The position numbers and the translations under genes were made by a program. A stretch of DNA of 64,000 nucleotides from assembly GCA_013285465.1 (NCBI GenBank), contig CP053449.1, positions 1,570,735 through 1,634,734 of the forward strand, in the 5' to 3' direction. Numbering within the stretch: the first letter of the stretch is position 1; every line of letters begins with the position of its first letter. The notes beneath the pieces are model-generated. The model had not been told where the DNA came from. It did not search any database and was given only the letters and a program-made list of their open reading frames with translations. Positions 47,744 to 56,948 of the stretch are shown one piece after another. This DNA is from Pseudomonadota bacterium. Lineage in GTDB: Bacteria > Pseudomonadota > Alphaproteobacteria > Micavibrionales > CSBR16-224.

Positions 47744-50263
47744 TTATATTTGCTCTAACCTCCAATCCTTCGCATTTTTATTGGAGAGCCCAAGTACAAT
47801 CCTTCGGCCATTTACAATCCGTCCGGCATTCCGCTTCAGCCACCATCCGAGCTTCTTCTTGTTTATGCCAGCCTTGTTATCAGGCGCGATATCTTCCAAT
47901 ATGTCTCTCAACTCTGGATTTGATGTATCAATCAGCTGTCGAACCATCACTGGCTTTGAACAATAAATTTTCCACCATAGATCCATCAATATTCGAATAT
48001 TTTCCCTGTCGGGATCAGCGCCAATAGTTTCAAATGCAGAAGTCATAGGATTTTCATATCCTAGCCACATCAACGGTTGGCAGCACCAGTCTGCCCATTC
48101 ATTATAACTAACCAACGTTCTCTCTGTCAGTCTGGGTTTCCCTGCACACTCCCAAGCGCGAATAATCGTCAATGCAGCAGAGATATATCTGCCTCTTTCC
48201 GACTTTACTTGATCAAGCAAGTTCGGGTTCTTGTATGTTTTAGATGCCGGTGTTTCGCACTCTGCGTCTAGGTTAATTGTAATTGTACGACGCCCCATAT
48301 CTTGAACCGGTCCCACATTATTACCACTCGATAGAAATAGAGTTGCAGTACTGACACTAGCATTTTTTGAAACACCAAGAATTCGTGATGAGAATGTTTC
48401 CTCGGTCAGCACAGTGCAAAGCGATGGATGAGGCAACAAATCGGTTGTAAGGTTATCAAAGTTTACTGCTGCAGGAGCCTCCATCAAAGCAGCCAAAAGA
48501 ACTTTTTTACACTCTTCTTCTGTATCCGGGAATGTATGAGGTGCCACGGAATGGGGAGTTGCAAACAGACAAATTAGCTGATTTAGATATGATTTACCCG
48601 AACCAATTTGCGGAGCACGCGTGTGAAACATTGGCGCTTTTGGCAAGCTAGCACGAATAACAGCCGTTAAAATTGCTGCCAGTGCTGCAGATTGGTCATG
48701 ATTAGCCTTAAAATCAAATTCATTCAATAAACTAGCAAGCAATTCACTCGCTTCAAGCGCCATCACTTTCGATGGTTGGGCAAGGACGTTAAATGCATCT
48801 GCCTCAAATGCACCAAACATATGTGTTTCCACATCATAACCGGGCTCCGACATTAGAGAACCATCTGACCTAAGATATGGCTGGCACGCTATCCCCCTGA
48901 GGACTGGCAAATGCTCATACCGCGGAGCATCAAATAATGCTTGAGCGTATGTGGTCGGCGGGTCGATTTCAACGTACTCCTCCTTAAAAGCATTATATTT
49001 TTGCCATTTAGCAACCTTCGCTAACGCCACCCTGATGGTTGGAGTTCTAATCACTGCAACCTCCAACTTATCACTTTCTGGGTTTCGTCCTAGAGAAACA
49101 ATTGTTCCCCCACGCTGAAAATGTTGCCCTGAACTTGCCAGTGCCTGCTCTGCCTCATCAACAACTTCTTTTAATCTTCCCGGATCAGCATATATAGTAA
49201 CCTTCCCTTTAATGCGCGGTTCGGAAACTCCAAGAGCGCGTCGCAAATGAGACAGGTTTCGATTATTGCAGTGCCCGTGATGACATTTAAATCCTCCGCC
49301 TGGGTAATTCTTACTAGGTTCAAAATAAGCCGTTCCATTATCTTCTGCATTTGTATGCTCTTTCACCCAAGGACAGGTAATATCATGCTTACCATCACCT
49401 AGCGTAGCTTTGTATAAACCCTTATCCTTTAGTGCCGAAACAATGGCTTCGCCCCCGCTACCTGATAGAGAAATTTCAGCATCACTTTTAGCTTCAACTC
49501 GCTTAGAAGACGATCTATGTTGACCCAAACCAAAGGCGAGCGACATTTCTTCTAGGCTATATTGGTTCTGGGGATTCCAATCTGTCAAACGACACTCAAA
49601 ATATGGTACATGCTTGCCATTACACCCGAAGGGTAATCTTGCTAAACGGGCAGTTGGGCCGCCAGCGCCAGCATCGCATAATCCAGCGCTGATCACCGCT
49701 TTCATAAAGCTATCAATTTTTTTGATATCAGATTCAGGAGCCTTCAGAAAGTATAGGGCTTGAAAATTTCCTGCAGAGGTTTCTATTAACGCCGATGGCT
49801 CTACTCTAAGCCTCTCCCTAGGCACTTTGGTTCCTACATCATCCAGCATTATGCAATGTAACGACTTAAAGCTTTTCTTCCTGCGGCGATAGTACCCATC
49901 CCCATCCGGAACAAAGGTCGCAATGCTAAAATATGTATTTGATGTTTGAGCATTTGCCGACAAGATATACGCACGCTTTCTTTCTGTCCCCTTCCAAACA
50001 CGCTTATCCTTCTTTGCAGGATTGCCAACAAAATCAACAATGATTGGCTGTTCTGTTTGCTCGCGGGATCCAAAGACCACCTCCAAAAACTCTTCGTTTG
50101 AAGTCGGAAAGACGGGTGTGTGCGACACCGTTTGAACCTCCCCTGCGTTTTTATCGGTTTTATCGGTTTTATCGGTTTTATTGGTTTTGGTCGCGCCATT
50201 TTTAGATTGTTGATTGGGTCCTGATTTCATATCAAGATGCATCCCCTGGCTTAAATCAGACAT
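47744..50263 (-). CDS. primase-helicase of the integrative element
   Basis: The product is 839 residues. A low-complexity N-terminus (KTNKTDKTDKTDK) precedes a RepB/archaeo-eukaryotic-primase-like region (HCIMLDDVG with Asp141-Asp142; an arginine/histidine-rich segment at 205-220). A CHC2-like zinc site follows (Cys297, Cys327, His331/Cys332 in CPWVKEH...FKCHHGHC). The C-terminal SF3/AAA-type ATPase has Walker A PQIGSGKS (552-559). Similar proteins replicate P4-like and other satellite elements from an adjacent origin. ATG 50263 has AGGAGG about 7 nt upstream and overlaps the alpA end by 8 bp. Confidence 0.8.
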   Translation of the reverse strand: MSDLSQGMHLDMKSGPNQQSKNGATKTNKTDKTDKTDKNAGEVQTVSHTPVFPTSNEEFLEVVFGSREQTEQPIIVDFVGNPAKKDKRVWKGTERKRAYILSANAQTSNTYFSIATFVPDGDGYYRRRKKSFKSLHCIMLDDVGTKVPRERLRVEPSALIETSAGNFQALYFLKAPESDIKKIDSFMKAVISAGLCDAGAGGPTARLARLPFGCNGKHVPYFECRLTDWNPQNQYSLEEMSLAFGLGQHRSSSKRVEAKSDAEISLSGSGGEAIVSALKDKGLYKATLGDGKHDITCPWVKEHTNAEDNGTAYFEPSKNYPGGGFKCHHGHCNNRNLSHLRRALGVSEPRIKGKVTIYADPGRLKEVVDEAEQALASSGQHFQRGGTIVSLGRNPESDKLEVAVIRTPTIRVALAKVAKWQKYNAFKEEYVEIDPPTTYAQALFDAPRYEHLPVLRGIACQPYLRSDGSLMSEPGYDVETHMFGAFEADAFNVLAQPSKVMALEASELLASLLNEFDFKANHDQSAALAAILTAVIRASLPKAPMFHTRAPQIGSGKSYLNQLICLFATPHSVAPHTFPDTEEECKKVLLAALMEAPAAVNFDNLTTDLLPHPSLCTVLTEETFSSRILGVSKNASVSTATLFLSSGNNVGPVQDMGRRTITINLDAECETPASKTYKNPNLLDQVKSERGRYISAALTIIRAWECAGKPRLTERTLVSYNEWADWCCQPLMWLGYENPMTSAFETIGADPDRENIRILMDLWWKIYCSKPVMVRQLIDTSNPELRDILEDIAPDNKAGINKKKLGWWLKRNAGRIVNGRRIVLGLSNKNAKDWRLEQI
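50153..50188 (-). repeat. four 9-bp iteron-like repeats inside the primase start
   Basis: On the minus strand four units follow each other: one AAAACCAAT and three AAAACCGAT (50153-50161, 50162-50170, 50171-50179, 50180-50188 on the plus strand). They encode the TDK/TNK repeats of the primase N-terminus. Unit and length match the 47713-47739 set, in inverted orientation. Confidence 0.7.
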
Positions 50264-50471
50264 TTTTCCCCTCCTCATTACGCATCGGATAACTGTCTAA
50301 AGTTGACAGCCATTCTTCGATAGCCTCTCTAGTTATAAGGGTGCGCTTACCTAATTTAATGGCACGCAATCTACCACTGTTTAATTCGCGGTAAATCACA
50401 GTACGGCACAAGCCAACCATTTGGGTTACTTCAGGTATTGAGTAGCTAAGTTTATCTTGCTGGATGTCCAT
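50256..50471 (-). CDS. AlpA-like HTH regulator/excisionase
   Basis: The product is 71 residues with a MerR-like winged-helix signature (SIPEVTQMVGLCRTVIYRELNSGRLRAIKLGKRTLITREAIEEWL). AlpA proteins of satellites and islands control integrase expression or act as excisionases. ATG 50471 follows AGGAGG closely. The longer frame to 50528 lacks support. It lies between the 186-residue gene and the primase. Confidence 0.85.
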   Translation of the reverse strand: MDIQQDKLSYSIPEVTQMVGLCRTVIYRELNSGRLRAIKLGKRTLITREAIEEWLSTLDSYPMRNEEGKNV

Positions 50472-50587
50472 AAATTCCTCCTGCTTCTGGTACTCAGGCA
50501 TGAACCTTTCGTGCCTTCTATGAAACAAGGTAAAAAAATATGAACAGTCGAAAGAGTGGGGAAAAAAGACGATGTTTTCCCCATTTT

Positions 50588-51148
50588 CTATTTCATTGTA
50601 TCTATTGCCTTTTTTACAACTTCTAGCAATTCATTTTCATTGGGACGGGGCGAATTCTTTTGAAAATGGGCATATTTAGCCTCCCAAACCATGAAAAAAA
50701 GTTCCTCTTTAAGCCACCCTTCAAGTGTTCGCCGGTAATCACGAGCTTCATTCCCGCCAGCCTTGTCAAGTTTGCGCCCTTGCATCTGAACTCCGTCACA
50801 CTCCTCTATAATACGGTGCACCTTTGTTTTTGTGCCTCTTGGGAGGTCTTTTACTTCTTTTGTTGGAGGATATTGCTTAGCTAAAAAATTTAGGACAGCA
50901 AACTTCGCATAGGACCAACTATGCTTTTTTCCAAATAGACAAGCAGTTAAGAACACCAAATCCAAAGGAGGCGGTATCTGCTTAAAATGGCACTCCCACA
51001 TTAACTGCATAGCTTGTTCTTTAAAGCGATTCTGCCATTGCGCTGTATCTCTAGGTTTCCTCACACGTCCATAATACACTTGCATCATTTCAGCAGCTTT
51101 TGTAGCGATTGAATCCCTGATAAAGTCCTGATGTTTCTGTGAAAACAT
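50588..51148 (-). CDS. element-encoded protein of unknown function
   Basis: The product is 186 residues, soluble, with no clear motif; it is rich in Lys, Gln and aromatic residues and looks helical (MFSQKHQDFIRDSIATKAAEMM...). It starts 2 bp after the integrase stop, so it is co-transcribed with int. Such genes are common next to integrases of alphaproteobacterial islands. I do not recognise a family. Confidence 0.6.
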   Translation of the reverse strand: MFSQKHQDFIRDSIATKAAEMMQVYYGRVRKPRDTAQWQNRFKEQAMQLMWECHFKQIPPPLDLVFLTACLFGKKHSWSYAKFAVLNFLAKQYPPTKEVKDLPRGTKTKVHRIIEECDGVQMQGRKLDKAGGNEARDYRRTLEGWLKEELFFMVWEAKYAHFQKNSPRPNENELLEVVKKAIDTMK

Positions 51149-51150
51149 AA

Positions 51151-52440
51151 TTACCTCTTTTTTACATTCACAATTGAAACAATGTTCTCATCCTCTAACA
51201 CTCCCATTACAGGGAAGTTAGCCCTGATGGTATCCGCAACATAGTTAGGTGTTAAGTGCGCATAATGCTTCTCACAAATACGAGTATCAGCATGCCCTAG
51301 CTGATGGGCAATTACAGGCAACGGGGTTCCATTCTGCGCCAATAGACTTGCATGCGTATGACGCAAAATATGAAAACTGATCGCAGGAGAAATTCTGGCG
51401 CGCTCACAAGCTTCTTTTAAGCGGCGAGTTTGATGCGATCTTCCCCACTGCTCACCATCCTCACGAGTGAAGATAAGCTCTCCACCACATTTACCAACAA
51501 CAGCTTTTTCAAAGAAACGACGCCCCTCATCGGTTAAAGTCACATGACGTGGTTTGCCGTTTTTGCTATCAGCAATAAAGAGTGTTCCGTTTTCCGGGTT
51601 AAAGTCACTTACATGAAGCTTAGTCAACTCGCCATATCTACAGGCGGTAAAATATCCAGCCAACACCATTTTTCTAAAGTCTGGATCACATGCATTCACG
51701 AGGCGCTGGACTTCATTAGGCATTAAAAACCTTATCTTCGCGTTTTCTACATTTCGGAAAGGTTTAACGCGTCGCCACGCATCGTCACTTGCGACCTTGC
51801 CTTCTTGGTACGCCCTGTTCAATGCCGCTTTCAGTATCGTCAAAATACGGTTTGCAGAGCTTTTCCTCTTGCGCGCATAATCTGACTGTTTTTTTGCGTC
51901 TTCATTGTTGGATATTTCACCATGCTTTGACCGTTGTCTCGGCTTCTCTTGAGCAAGCCCCCTATGCCAATCTGAAATTTTCTTAGAGGTCAGCTTGGTA
52001 ACAAGCAAATGACCAAACTCAGGACGCAGATAAGCTTCAATACTATATTTTGCACGCTCTGCTGATTTACCATGCATACGCAAGTATTCCAAATAATCAT
52101 CCAAAATATCGTTTACGGTAAGCTTAGCATTCCCAATCCCCAGCTCGCTTTTTTTGCTTTCCTCAAACCATTGGCGACCTTTTGCTTGAGCTTGCGAGAA
52201 ATCCAAGACAGCCATACCGTCTGCATCCTGAATGTCATCCGCCTTGCCCAATTGACAAAATTGATATTTGCCTTCCTCAGAGCGCACACGTGCAATCCAA
52301 GAGCCTCCACCATCTTTGTGCTTTCTATATCCAATGTGGAAACCCCTATCAATGTTCTTCCAATGGGGTTCACGCTGAGCTTTTAATGACTGGCGTGCAG
52401 TCCGTGTATCCAGCCTTTTATCCTTAACAGTCCTTGCCAT
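51151..52440 (-). CDS. int: tyrosine recombinase (site-specific integrase)
   Basis: The product is 429 residues. The catalytic set is complete: Arg268 in FTACRYGELT, Lys293, His357 and Arg360 in HILRHTHAS, His383 in QLGHADTR and Tyr393 in KHYAHL. The N-terminal 100 residues form an arm-binding-like domain; residues 105-205 the core-binding domain. It lies 149 bp from attR and is transcribed into the element. It is expected to recombine attP with the tRNA-Glu 3' end. Confidence 0.96.
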   Translation of the reverse strand: MARTVKDKRLDTRTARQSLKAQREPHWKNIDRGFHIGYRKHKDGGGSWIARVRSEEGKYQFCQLGKADDIQDADGMAVLDFSQAQAKGRQWFEESKKSELGIGNAKLTVNDILDDYLEYLRMHGKSAERAKYSIEAYLRPEFGHLLVTKLTSKKISDWHRGLAQEKPRQRSKHGEISNNEDAKKQSDYARKRKSSANRILTILKAALNRAYQEGKVASDDAWRRVKPFRNVENAKIRFLMPNEVQRLVNACDPDFRKMVLAGYFTACRYGELTKLHVSDFNPENGTLFIADSKNGKPRHVTLTDEGRRFFEKAVVGKCGGELIFTREDGEQWGRSHQTRRLKEACERARISPAISFHILRHTHASLLAQNGTPLPVIAHQLGHADTRICEKHYAHLTPNYVADTIRANFPVMGVLEDENIVSIVNVKKR

Positions 52441-52461
52441 TTAATGAATCTCCAAATTATC

Positions 52462-52486
52462 CGTACGTAACTTGTACGTAATATAC
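52462..52486 (+). repeat. right 25-bp arm-type repeat
   Basis: CGTACGTAACTTGTACGTAATATAC differs from the left copy (32846-32870) only by G for A at one position. It lies 22 bp upstream of the integrase start codon and 102 bp from attR, so it may also serve in int regulation. Confidence 0.7.
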
Positions 52487-52588
52487 AGTGCCAAATATGG
52501 GTAAACAATAAAAAACACTAAAATAGTAACATATTGTATTGTTTTGATTATATGTGTTTACTGGCGTTTTCATAAAGTAACGTTTTTC

Positions 52589-52634
52589 CCCTTTCACGGC
52601 GGCAACACGGGTTCGAATCCCGTAGGGGACGCCA
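52589..52634. other. attR: 46-bp copy of the tRNA-Glu 3' end
   Basis: It is identical to 32765-32810 and not preceded by a D-arm or 5' acceptor stem, so it is not a second tRNA. The 103-bp spacer between the arm repeat and attR holds no gene. Confidence 0.95.
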
Positions 52635-52675
52635 TTTTTCACCTCATTACTTCTACACATCATGCAGAAAGTCTA

Positions 52676-52705
52676 TTGATAAAGCGGTTTTATTATGGAT
52701 ACAAT
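52676..52705 (+). promoter_or_regulatory. sigma70-like promoter of the sulfide-oxidation operon
   Basis: TTGATA (52676-52681) and TACAAT (52700-52705) are 18 bp apart. The surrounding stretch is very A+T-rich. The start lies some 80 nt before ATG 52790, which has AAGGA at its ribosome site. Confidence 0.55.
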
Positions 52706-52789
52706 ATTAATATAAATTAATTTATTGAAAAATAATTTAATTTGATGTAAAATAAAGATAGATAAACATTTACAGAAGGATTGCAACAC

Positions 52790-52993
52790 ATGAATATTGA
52801 TCGTTTTGTCTTTGCCTTTGCGGGGTTTGTGATTTTGCTAAGCTTGGCTTTGGCGCATTACTTTTCCCCTTATTGGCTCTTGCTAACGGGCTTTGTAGGG
52901 TTGAATATGTTTCAAGCGGCTTTCACAGGTTTTTGCCCGTTGGCGATCATTTTAAAAGCTGCCGGTTTCAAGCCCGGACAAGCCTTTAAATAA
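52790..52993 (+). CDS. DUF2892-like two-helix membrane protein
   Basis: The product is 67 residues with two hydrophobic helices (about 6-26 and 30-48) and the pattern [25 protein letters not shown], typical of the DUF2892/YgaP membrane extension. In many bacteria this domain is found beside rhodanese and sulfide-oxidation proteins. Its gene starts a chromosomal cluster 156 bp after attR and lies 14 bp before the SQR gene. Confidence 0.8.
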   Translation: MNIDRFVFAFAGFVILLSLALAHYFSPYWLLLTGFVGLNMFQAAFTGFCPLAIILKAAGFKPGQAFK

Positions 52994-53007
52994 AACAGGA
53001 GCGCAAC

Positions 53008-54294
53008 ATGGCACATATTGTTATTTTAGGTGGCGGAATTGGCGGGGTTTCCATGGCCTATGACATGCGCGCCGCATGCAGCCGCAAGGACGGACATAAA
53101 ATCACCGTTATTTCCGACAGCCCGACATTCCATTTTGTTCCTTCCAATCCCTGGGTCGGGGTCGGCTGGCGCAGCCGGAAGCATATTGAAGTGCCTCTTG
53201 AAAAATATCTAAAGAAAAAGAATATCGACTTTATCCCTGTCGCCGCGAAGAAGGTCGACCCTGATCATAACAGTATTGAACTGGCGGATGGACAAACTGT
53301 CTCTTACGACTACCTGGTGATTTCGACAGGCCCGCGTCTCGCCTTTGAACAGATCGAAGGACTGGGACCTCATGACGGCTTCACCGCATCGGTCTGCCAT
53401 GTCGACCATGCCGAAAAAGCCGCCGAAGGCTGGGCTGTTCTTAAGAAAAATCCCGGTCCGGTGATTGTCGGTGCCGTACAGGGCGCCTCCTGTTTCGGCC
53501 CCGCCTATGAACATGCCTTTATTATGCATCAGGATCTGAAAAAGGCCGGTATCCGCAACAAAGTGCCGATGACTTACGTCACTGCGGAACCTTATATCGG
53601 TCATCTGGGGCTGGGCGGTGTCGGCGATTCCAAAACATTGCTGGAAAGCGAACTGCGCAAACGCGATATTAAATGGATTTGTAATGCCAAGGTGGATCGC
53701 GTTGAAGACGGCATGATGCATATCACGGAACTGGACGAATTTGGCAAAGAGAAACGCAAACATGAACTGCCTTTCAACTATTCCATGATGCTACCGGCCT
53801 TTAGCGGTGTGGATGCCTTGATGGGCGTAAAAGGTCTGGTGAATGAGAAAGGCTTTGTACTGGTCAATGATTATCAGCAAAACCCGACCTATCCCAATGT
53901 TTTTGCCGTCGGTGTCTGCGTCGCCATTGCGCCGCTGGAACAAACCCCCGTACCGGTCGGCGTTCCGAAAACCGGTTATATGATCGAATCCATGGTCTCA
54001 GCCACGGCGCATAATATTATTGATATCTGCCGCGACAAGGCGCCAAGCCACAAACCGTCTTTAAGTGCTATTTGTCTGGCTGATATGGGCAATACCGGCG
54101 TTGCCTTCGTCGCACTGCCGCAAATTCCGCCGCGCAATGTCGCATGGATGAAAGGCGGCAAATGGGTTCATTGGTTGAAAATAGCTTTTGAATGGTATTT
54201 CCTGCGGAAAGTCAGAACGGGTTCCGTCTCCCCTTTCTACGAGACTTATGCTCTAAGGCTGATGGGTATCCGCAAAAGAGAACGCCAAAAATAA
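53008..54294 (+). CDS. sqr: sulfide:quinone oxidoreductase
   Basis: The product is 428 residues. The FAD motif is VILGGGIGGVSMAYDMR; the three redox cysteines Cys130, Cys162 (SCFGPAYEH) and Cys356 (SAICLADMGNTG) match the positions in known type I SQRs (128, 160, 356 in Acidithiobacillus). The C-terminal amphipathic helices (KWVHWLKIAFEWYFLR) anchor it to the inner membrane. It oxidises sulfide to polysulfide and reduces quinone. ATG 53008 follows CAGGAGCG. It is 12 bp before the RND gene. The rhodanese at the end of the operon may accept the sulfane sulfur. Confidence 0.93.
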   Translation: MAHIVILGGGIGGVSMAYDMRAACSRKDGHKITVISDSPTFHFVPSNPWVGVGWRSRKHIEVPLEKYLKKKNIDFIPVAAKKVDPDHNSIELADGQTVSYDYLVISTGPRLAFEQIEGLGPHDGFTASVCHVDHAEKAAEGWAVLKKNPGPVIVGAVQGASCFGPAYEHAFIMHQDLKKAGIRNKVPMTYVTAEPYIGHLGLGGVGDSKTLLESELRKRDIKWICNAKVDRVEDGMMHITELDEFGKEKRKHELPFNYSMMLPAFSGVDALMGVKGLVNEKGFVLVNDYQQNPTYPNVFAVGVCVAIAPLEQTPVPVGVPKTGYMIESMVSATAHNIIDICRDKAPSHKPSLSAICLADMGNTGVAFVALPQIPPRNVAWMKGGKWVHWLKIAFEWYFLRKVRTGSVSPFYETYALRLMGIRKRERQK

Positions 54295-54306
54295 AGGGAC
54301 AAAAAC

Positions 54307-56925
54307 ATGTTAATGCTGTCAGAAAAAGCCGTACGCAAACCCAAAGCCTCGATGTGGCTGGCTGTTTTTTTAAGCCTGTTTTTTATCGCAGGCGTTGCCC
54401 TGCCCAGCCTGTTCCCGCAACAGATTACGGCACTGCACGGTCTGAGCATTGATACCGACCCTGAAAACATGCTCTCGGAAGACGAACCCGTGCGCATCTT
54501 CCACAATGAACGCAAAAAAGAATACAGCCTGTATGATATGATCGTCGTCGGCGTCGTTAATAAGAGCCATGAAAACGGCGTCTTTAATAAAAAATCTCTG
54601 GAGAATATCTACGCGCTTGGCGAATATGCGCGCAGTATCGTCTGGCAGGATGATAACGGACAGGATGCCGGCGTTATCGAAGCGGAAATGATTTCGCCCT
54701 CCAATGTCGACAATATCGAACAGGCCGGGCTGGGTACTGTCCGCTTTGAATGGCTGATGAAAGAGCCGCCCGCAACAGAGGACGATGCCAAAGCGGTTTA
54801 CAGCAAGGCCGCAAAACTGCCGTTCTTGAACAACACGCTGGTTTCCGGTGACGGCAAGGCCATGGCACTTTATATCCCGATCACTGCGAAAGATACCAGC
54901 TATGCCGTTGCCAAAAAGCTAAAAGAAAAAATCGCAAGTTTTGACGGCAATGATGATTATCACATCACCGGTCTGCCGATTGCGCAGGATACTTTCGGTG
55001 TGGAGATGTTTATCCAGATGGCGGTTTCCGCGCCAATGGCGATGGCGCTGATTTTCCTGCTGATGTGGTATTTCTTTAAAAGCGTGAAACTGATTGTCGC
55101 GCCGATGATTGTCGCGATGGTGGCGGTGATTATCACAATGGGCGCCTTGATTATGACCGGACATACGGTGCATATCATGTCCTCAATGATTCCCGTCTTT
55201 ATCATGCCCATTGCCGTATTGGATGCCGTACATATATTGTCGGATTTCTTTGATGTCTATCCGCGCTTTAAGAACCGCAAGAAAGCCATCAGCCATGTGA
55301 TGGAGGAACTGTCAAAACCGATGCTGTTTACCTCCCTGACCACGGCGGCGGGTTTCGGCTCCCTCGCCTTTACGCCCATTCCGCCCGTGCAAACTTTCGG
55401 CATCTTTATTGCCTTTGGTGTGCTGATGGCATGGCTGTTCACCATTACGCTGGTGCCGGCCTATATCATGCTGATGAGCGAAAAATCGCTGGAAGGTTTC
55501 GGCCTTGCCCATCACGAAGACGAGGCACACCCCTCCTCGCCGCTGGCAAAGCTGCTGCATATCATGGGACCTTTCACCTATCACCGCGCCCGTGCCATTC
55601 TGCTGCTGGTCGTGGCACTATTTGCTTTGTCGGGCTATGGCATCAGCAAGATTGAAATTAATGACAACCCCGTCAAATGGTTTACGGAGAAACATGAGAT
55701 TCGCGTCGCCGATAAGGAACTGAATGCGCGTTTTGCCGGAACCTATATGGCCTATCTGGAATTACAGCCCAAAAACGATTTGAAGACAGACTTCCACGAT
55801 GCGCTGAAAACTGCACTGGATGAAAACAGCTCCACACAGGCTACCGCCTTGAATGCAGAGCTGACAACACTGGGCGGCGATATTAACGCCATCAAAGACT
55901 TTATCTATCAGCAGCAGGATGCGGCGGCGGATGATGATGCCTATTATGCCTGGGATGATATCGGCACGCTGGTGGATCAAATCTATGGCCGTTTCGAGAT
56001 TTTCAAACAGCCTGCCACTTTGCATTATCTTGAAAAACTGCAGGCCAATCTGCTGGAAACGGGACTGGTCGGAAAAAGCAACGCCCTGCCGGATATCGTC
56101 AAAACCGTGCATCGCGAATTATTCCTTGGGGAAGCGGATGCCTTCCGCATTCCCGACACGCAGAATGCTGTGGCGCAGACTTTGATCACCTATCAAAACT
56201 CGCACCGCCCGAATGATTTGTGGCATTTCACCACTCCGTCCTACGACAAAACCGTCTTGTGGATCCAGCTGAAAAGCGGCGACAATAAAGATATGAACAA
56301 GGTCATTGCCGCCGCCGATGATTTCTTTGCCAAAAACGAAGGGCCGGTGGCGCTGGAGCATAACTGGTTTGGCCTGACCTATATTAACACCGTCTGGCAG
56401 GACAAAATGGTCGCGGGAATGCTGGAAGCGTTTCTGGGCTCTTTCGTCATTGTGCTGATTATGATGGTGTTCCTGTTCCGTTCTCTGCTCTGGGGTGTTC
56501 TGTCCATGGTGCCGCTGACCGTCACAATTGCCTTTATCTATGGTATTATCGGCTTGATCGGCAAGGATTACGATATGCCGGTCGCCGTGTTGTCCTCGCT
56601 GTCGCTGGGGCTGGCCGTGGATTACTCTATTCACTTTCTGGCACGCAGCCGCGAAGCTGCGAAGAAACACGGCACATGGAAAAACACCATTGCCGCCGTC
56701 TTTGGCGAACCCGCACGCGCCATCGCCCGTAATGTGATTGTCATCGGTGTCGGCTTTACCCCTCTGCTTTTCGCACCGCTGGTGCCGTATAAAACGGTCG
56801 GATTTTTTATCTCAGCCATTCTGCTATTTGCAGGGGCGGCCACCTTGCTGATTTTACCGTCGCTGATCACGGTGTTTGAAAAATACTTGTTTAAAAATAG
56901 GCAAGGCAAAAGAAAGCCTGCATAA
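54307..56925 (+). CDS. RND-superfamily (MMPL-like) exporter
   Basis: The product is 872 residues with about twelve membrane helices in two sets (first helix about 16-36, then clusters 235-400 and 700-865) and two large periplasmic loops (about 45-225 and 455-680). The pattern is that of hydrophobe or lipid exporters of the RND family (for example ALIFLLMWYFFKSV and SSLSLGLAVDYSIHFLARSREA). The substrate is unknown. It is followed by a LolA-like protein and an outer-membrane barrel, a set seen in envelope-lipid transport systems. Confidence 0.85.
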   Translation: MLMLSEKAVRKPKASMWLAVFLSLFFIAGVALPSLFPQQITALHGLSIDTDPENMLSEDEPVRIFHNERKKEYSLYDMIVVGVVNKSHENGVFNKKSLENIYALGEYARSIVWQDDNGQDAGVIEAEMISPSNVDNIEQAGLGTVRFEWLMKEPPATEDDAKAVYSKAAKLPFLNNTLVSGDGKAMALYIPITAKDTSYAVAKKLKEKIASFDGNDDYHITGLPIAQDTFGVEMFIQMAVSAPMAMALIFLLMWYFFKSVKLIVAPMIVAMVAVIITMGALIMTGHTVHIMSSMIPVFIMPIAVLDAVHILSDFFDVYPRFKNRKKAISHVMEELSKPMLFTSLTTAAGFGSLAFTPIPPVQTFGIFIAFGVLMAWLFTITLVPAYIMLMSEKSLEGFGLAHHEDEAHPSSPLAKLLHIMGPFTYHRARAILLLVVALFALSGYGISKIEINDNPVKWFTEKHEIRVADKELNARFAGTYMAYLELQPKNDLKTDFHDALKTALDENSSTQATALNAELTTLGGDINAIKDFIYQQQDAAADDDAYYAWDDIGTLVDQIYGRFEIFKQPATLHYLEKLQANLLETGLVGKSNALPDIVKTVHRELFLGEADAFRIPDTQNAVAQTLITYQNSHRPNDLWHFTTPSYDKTVLWIQLKSGDNKDMNKVIAAADDFFAKNEGPVALEHNWFGLTYINTVWQDKMVAGMLEAFLGSFVIVLIMMVFLFRSLLWGVLSMVPLTVTIAFIYGIIGLIGKDYDMPVAVLSSLSLGLAVDYSIHFLARSREAAKKHGTWKNTIAAVFGEPARAIARNVIVIGVGFTPLLFAPLVPYKTVGFFISAILLFAGAATLLILPSLITVFEKYLFKNRQGKRKPA

Positions 56926-56948
56926 TATAACCGTCAAGGAGATGTGAC

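Larger units (their letters stand above)
32765..52634. mobile_element. 19.8-kb integrative element in tRNA-Glu
   Basis: A 46-bp exact direct repeat marks the ends (32765-32810 and 52589-52634). Between them are a tyrosine integrase next to the right end, an AlpA-like regulator, a primase-helicase, a type ISP restriction-modification enzyme, a helicase-nuclease with a membrane protein, a retron, a umuD-orf-umuC set, a structured RNA and two small plus-strand genes. There are no portal, capsid, tail or conjugation genes. The layout resembles a phage-satellite-like or genomic-island element that carries defence cargo; packaging by a helper phage is possible but not shown. The retron-umuD part appears more A+T-rich than the chromosome. 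Confidence 0.9.

Noticed and set aside
47713..50188. CRISPR-like repeats near the primase gene
   Set aside because: Units are 9 bp and contiguous without spacers; no cas genes exist in the window. They are iteron-like or simple repeats.
52589..52634. A second tRNA gene at the right end
   Set aside because: Only the 3' half of tRNA-Glu is present; no D-arm or 5' acceptor strand precedes it, so it is attR.
32765..52634. Prophage
   Set aside because: No capsid, portal, terminase, tail or lysis genes; only integrase, AlpA and primase, so an island or satellite is more likely.
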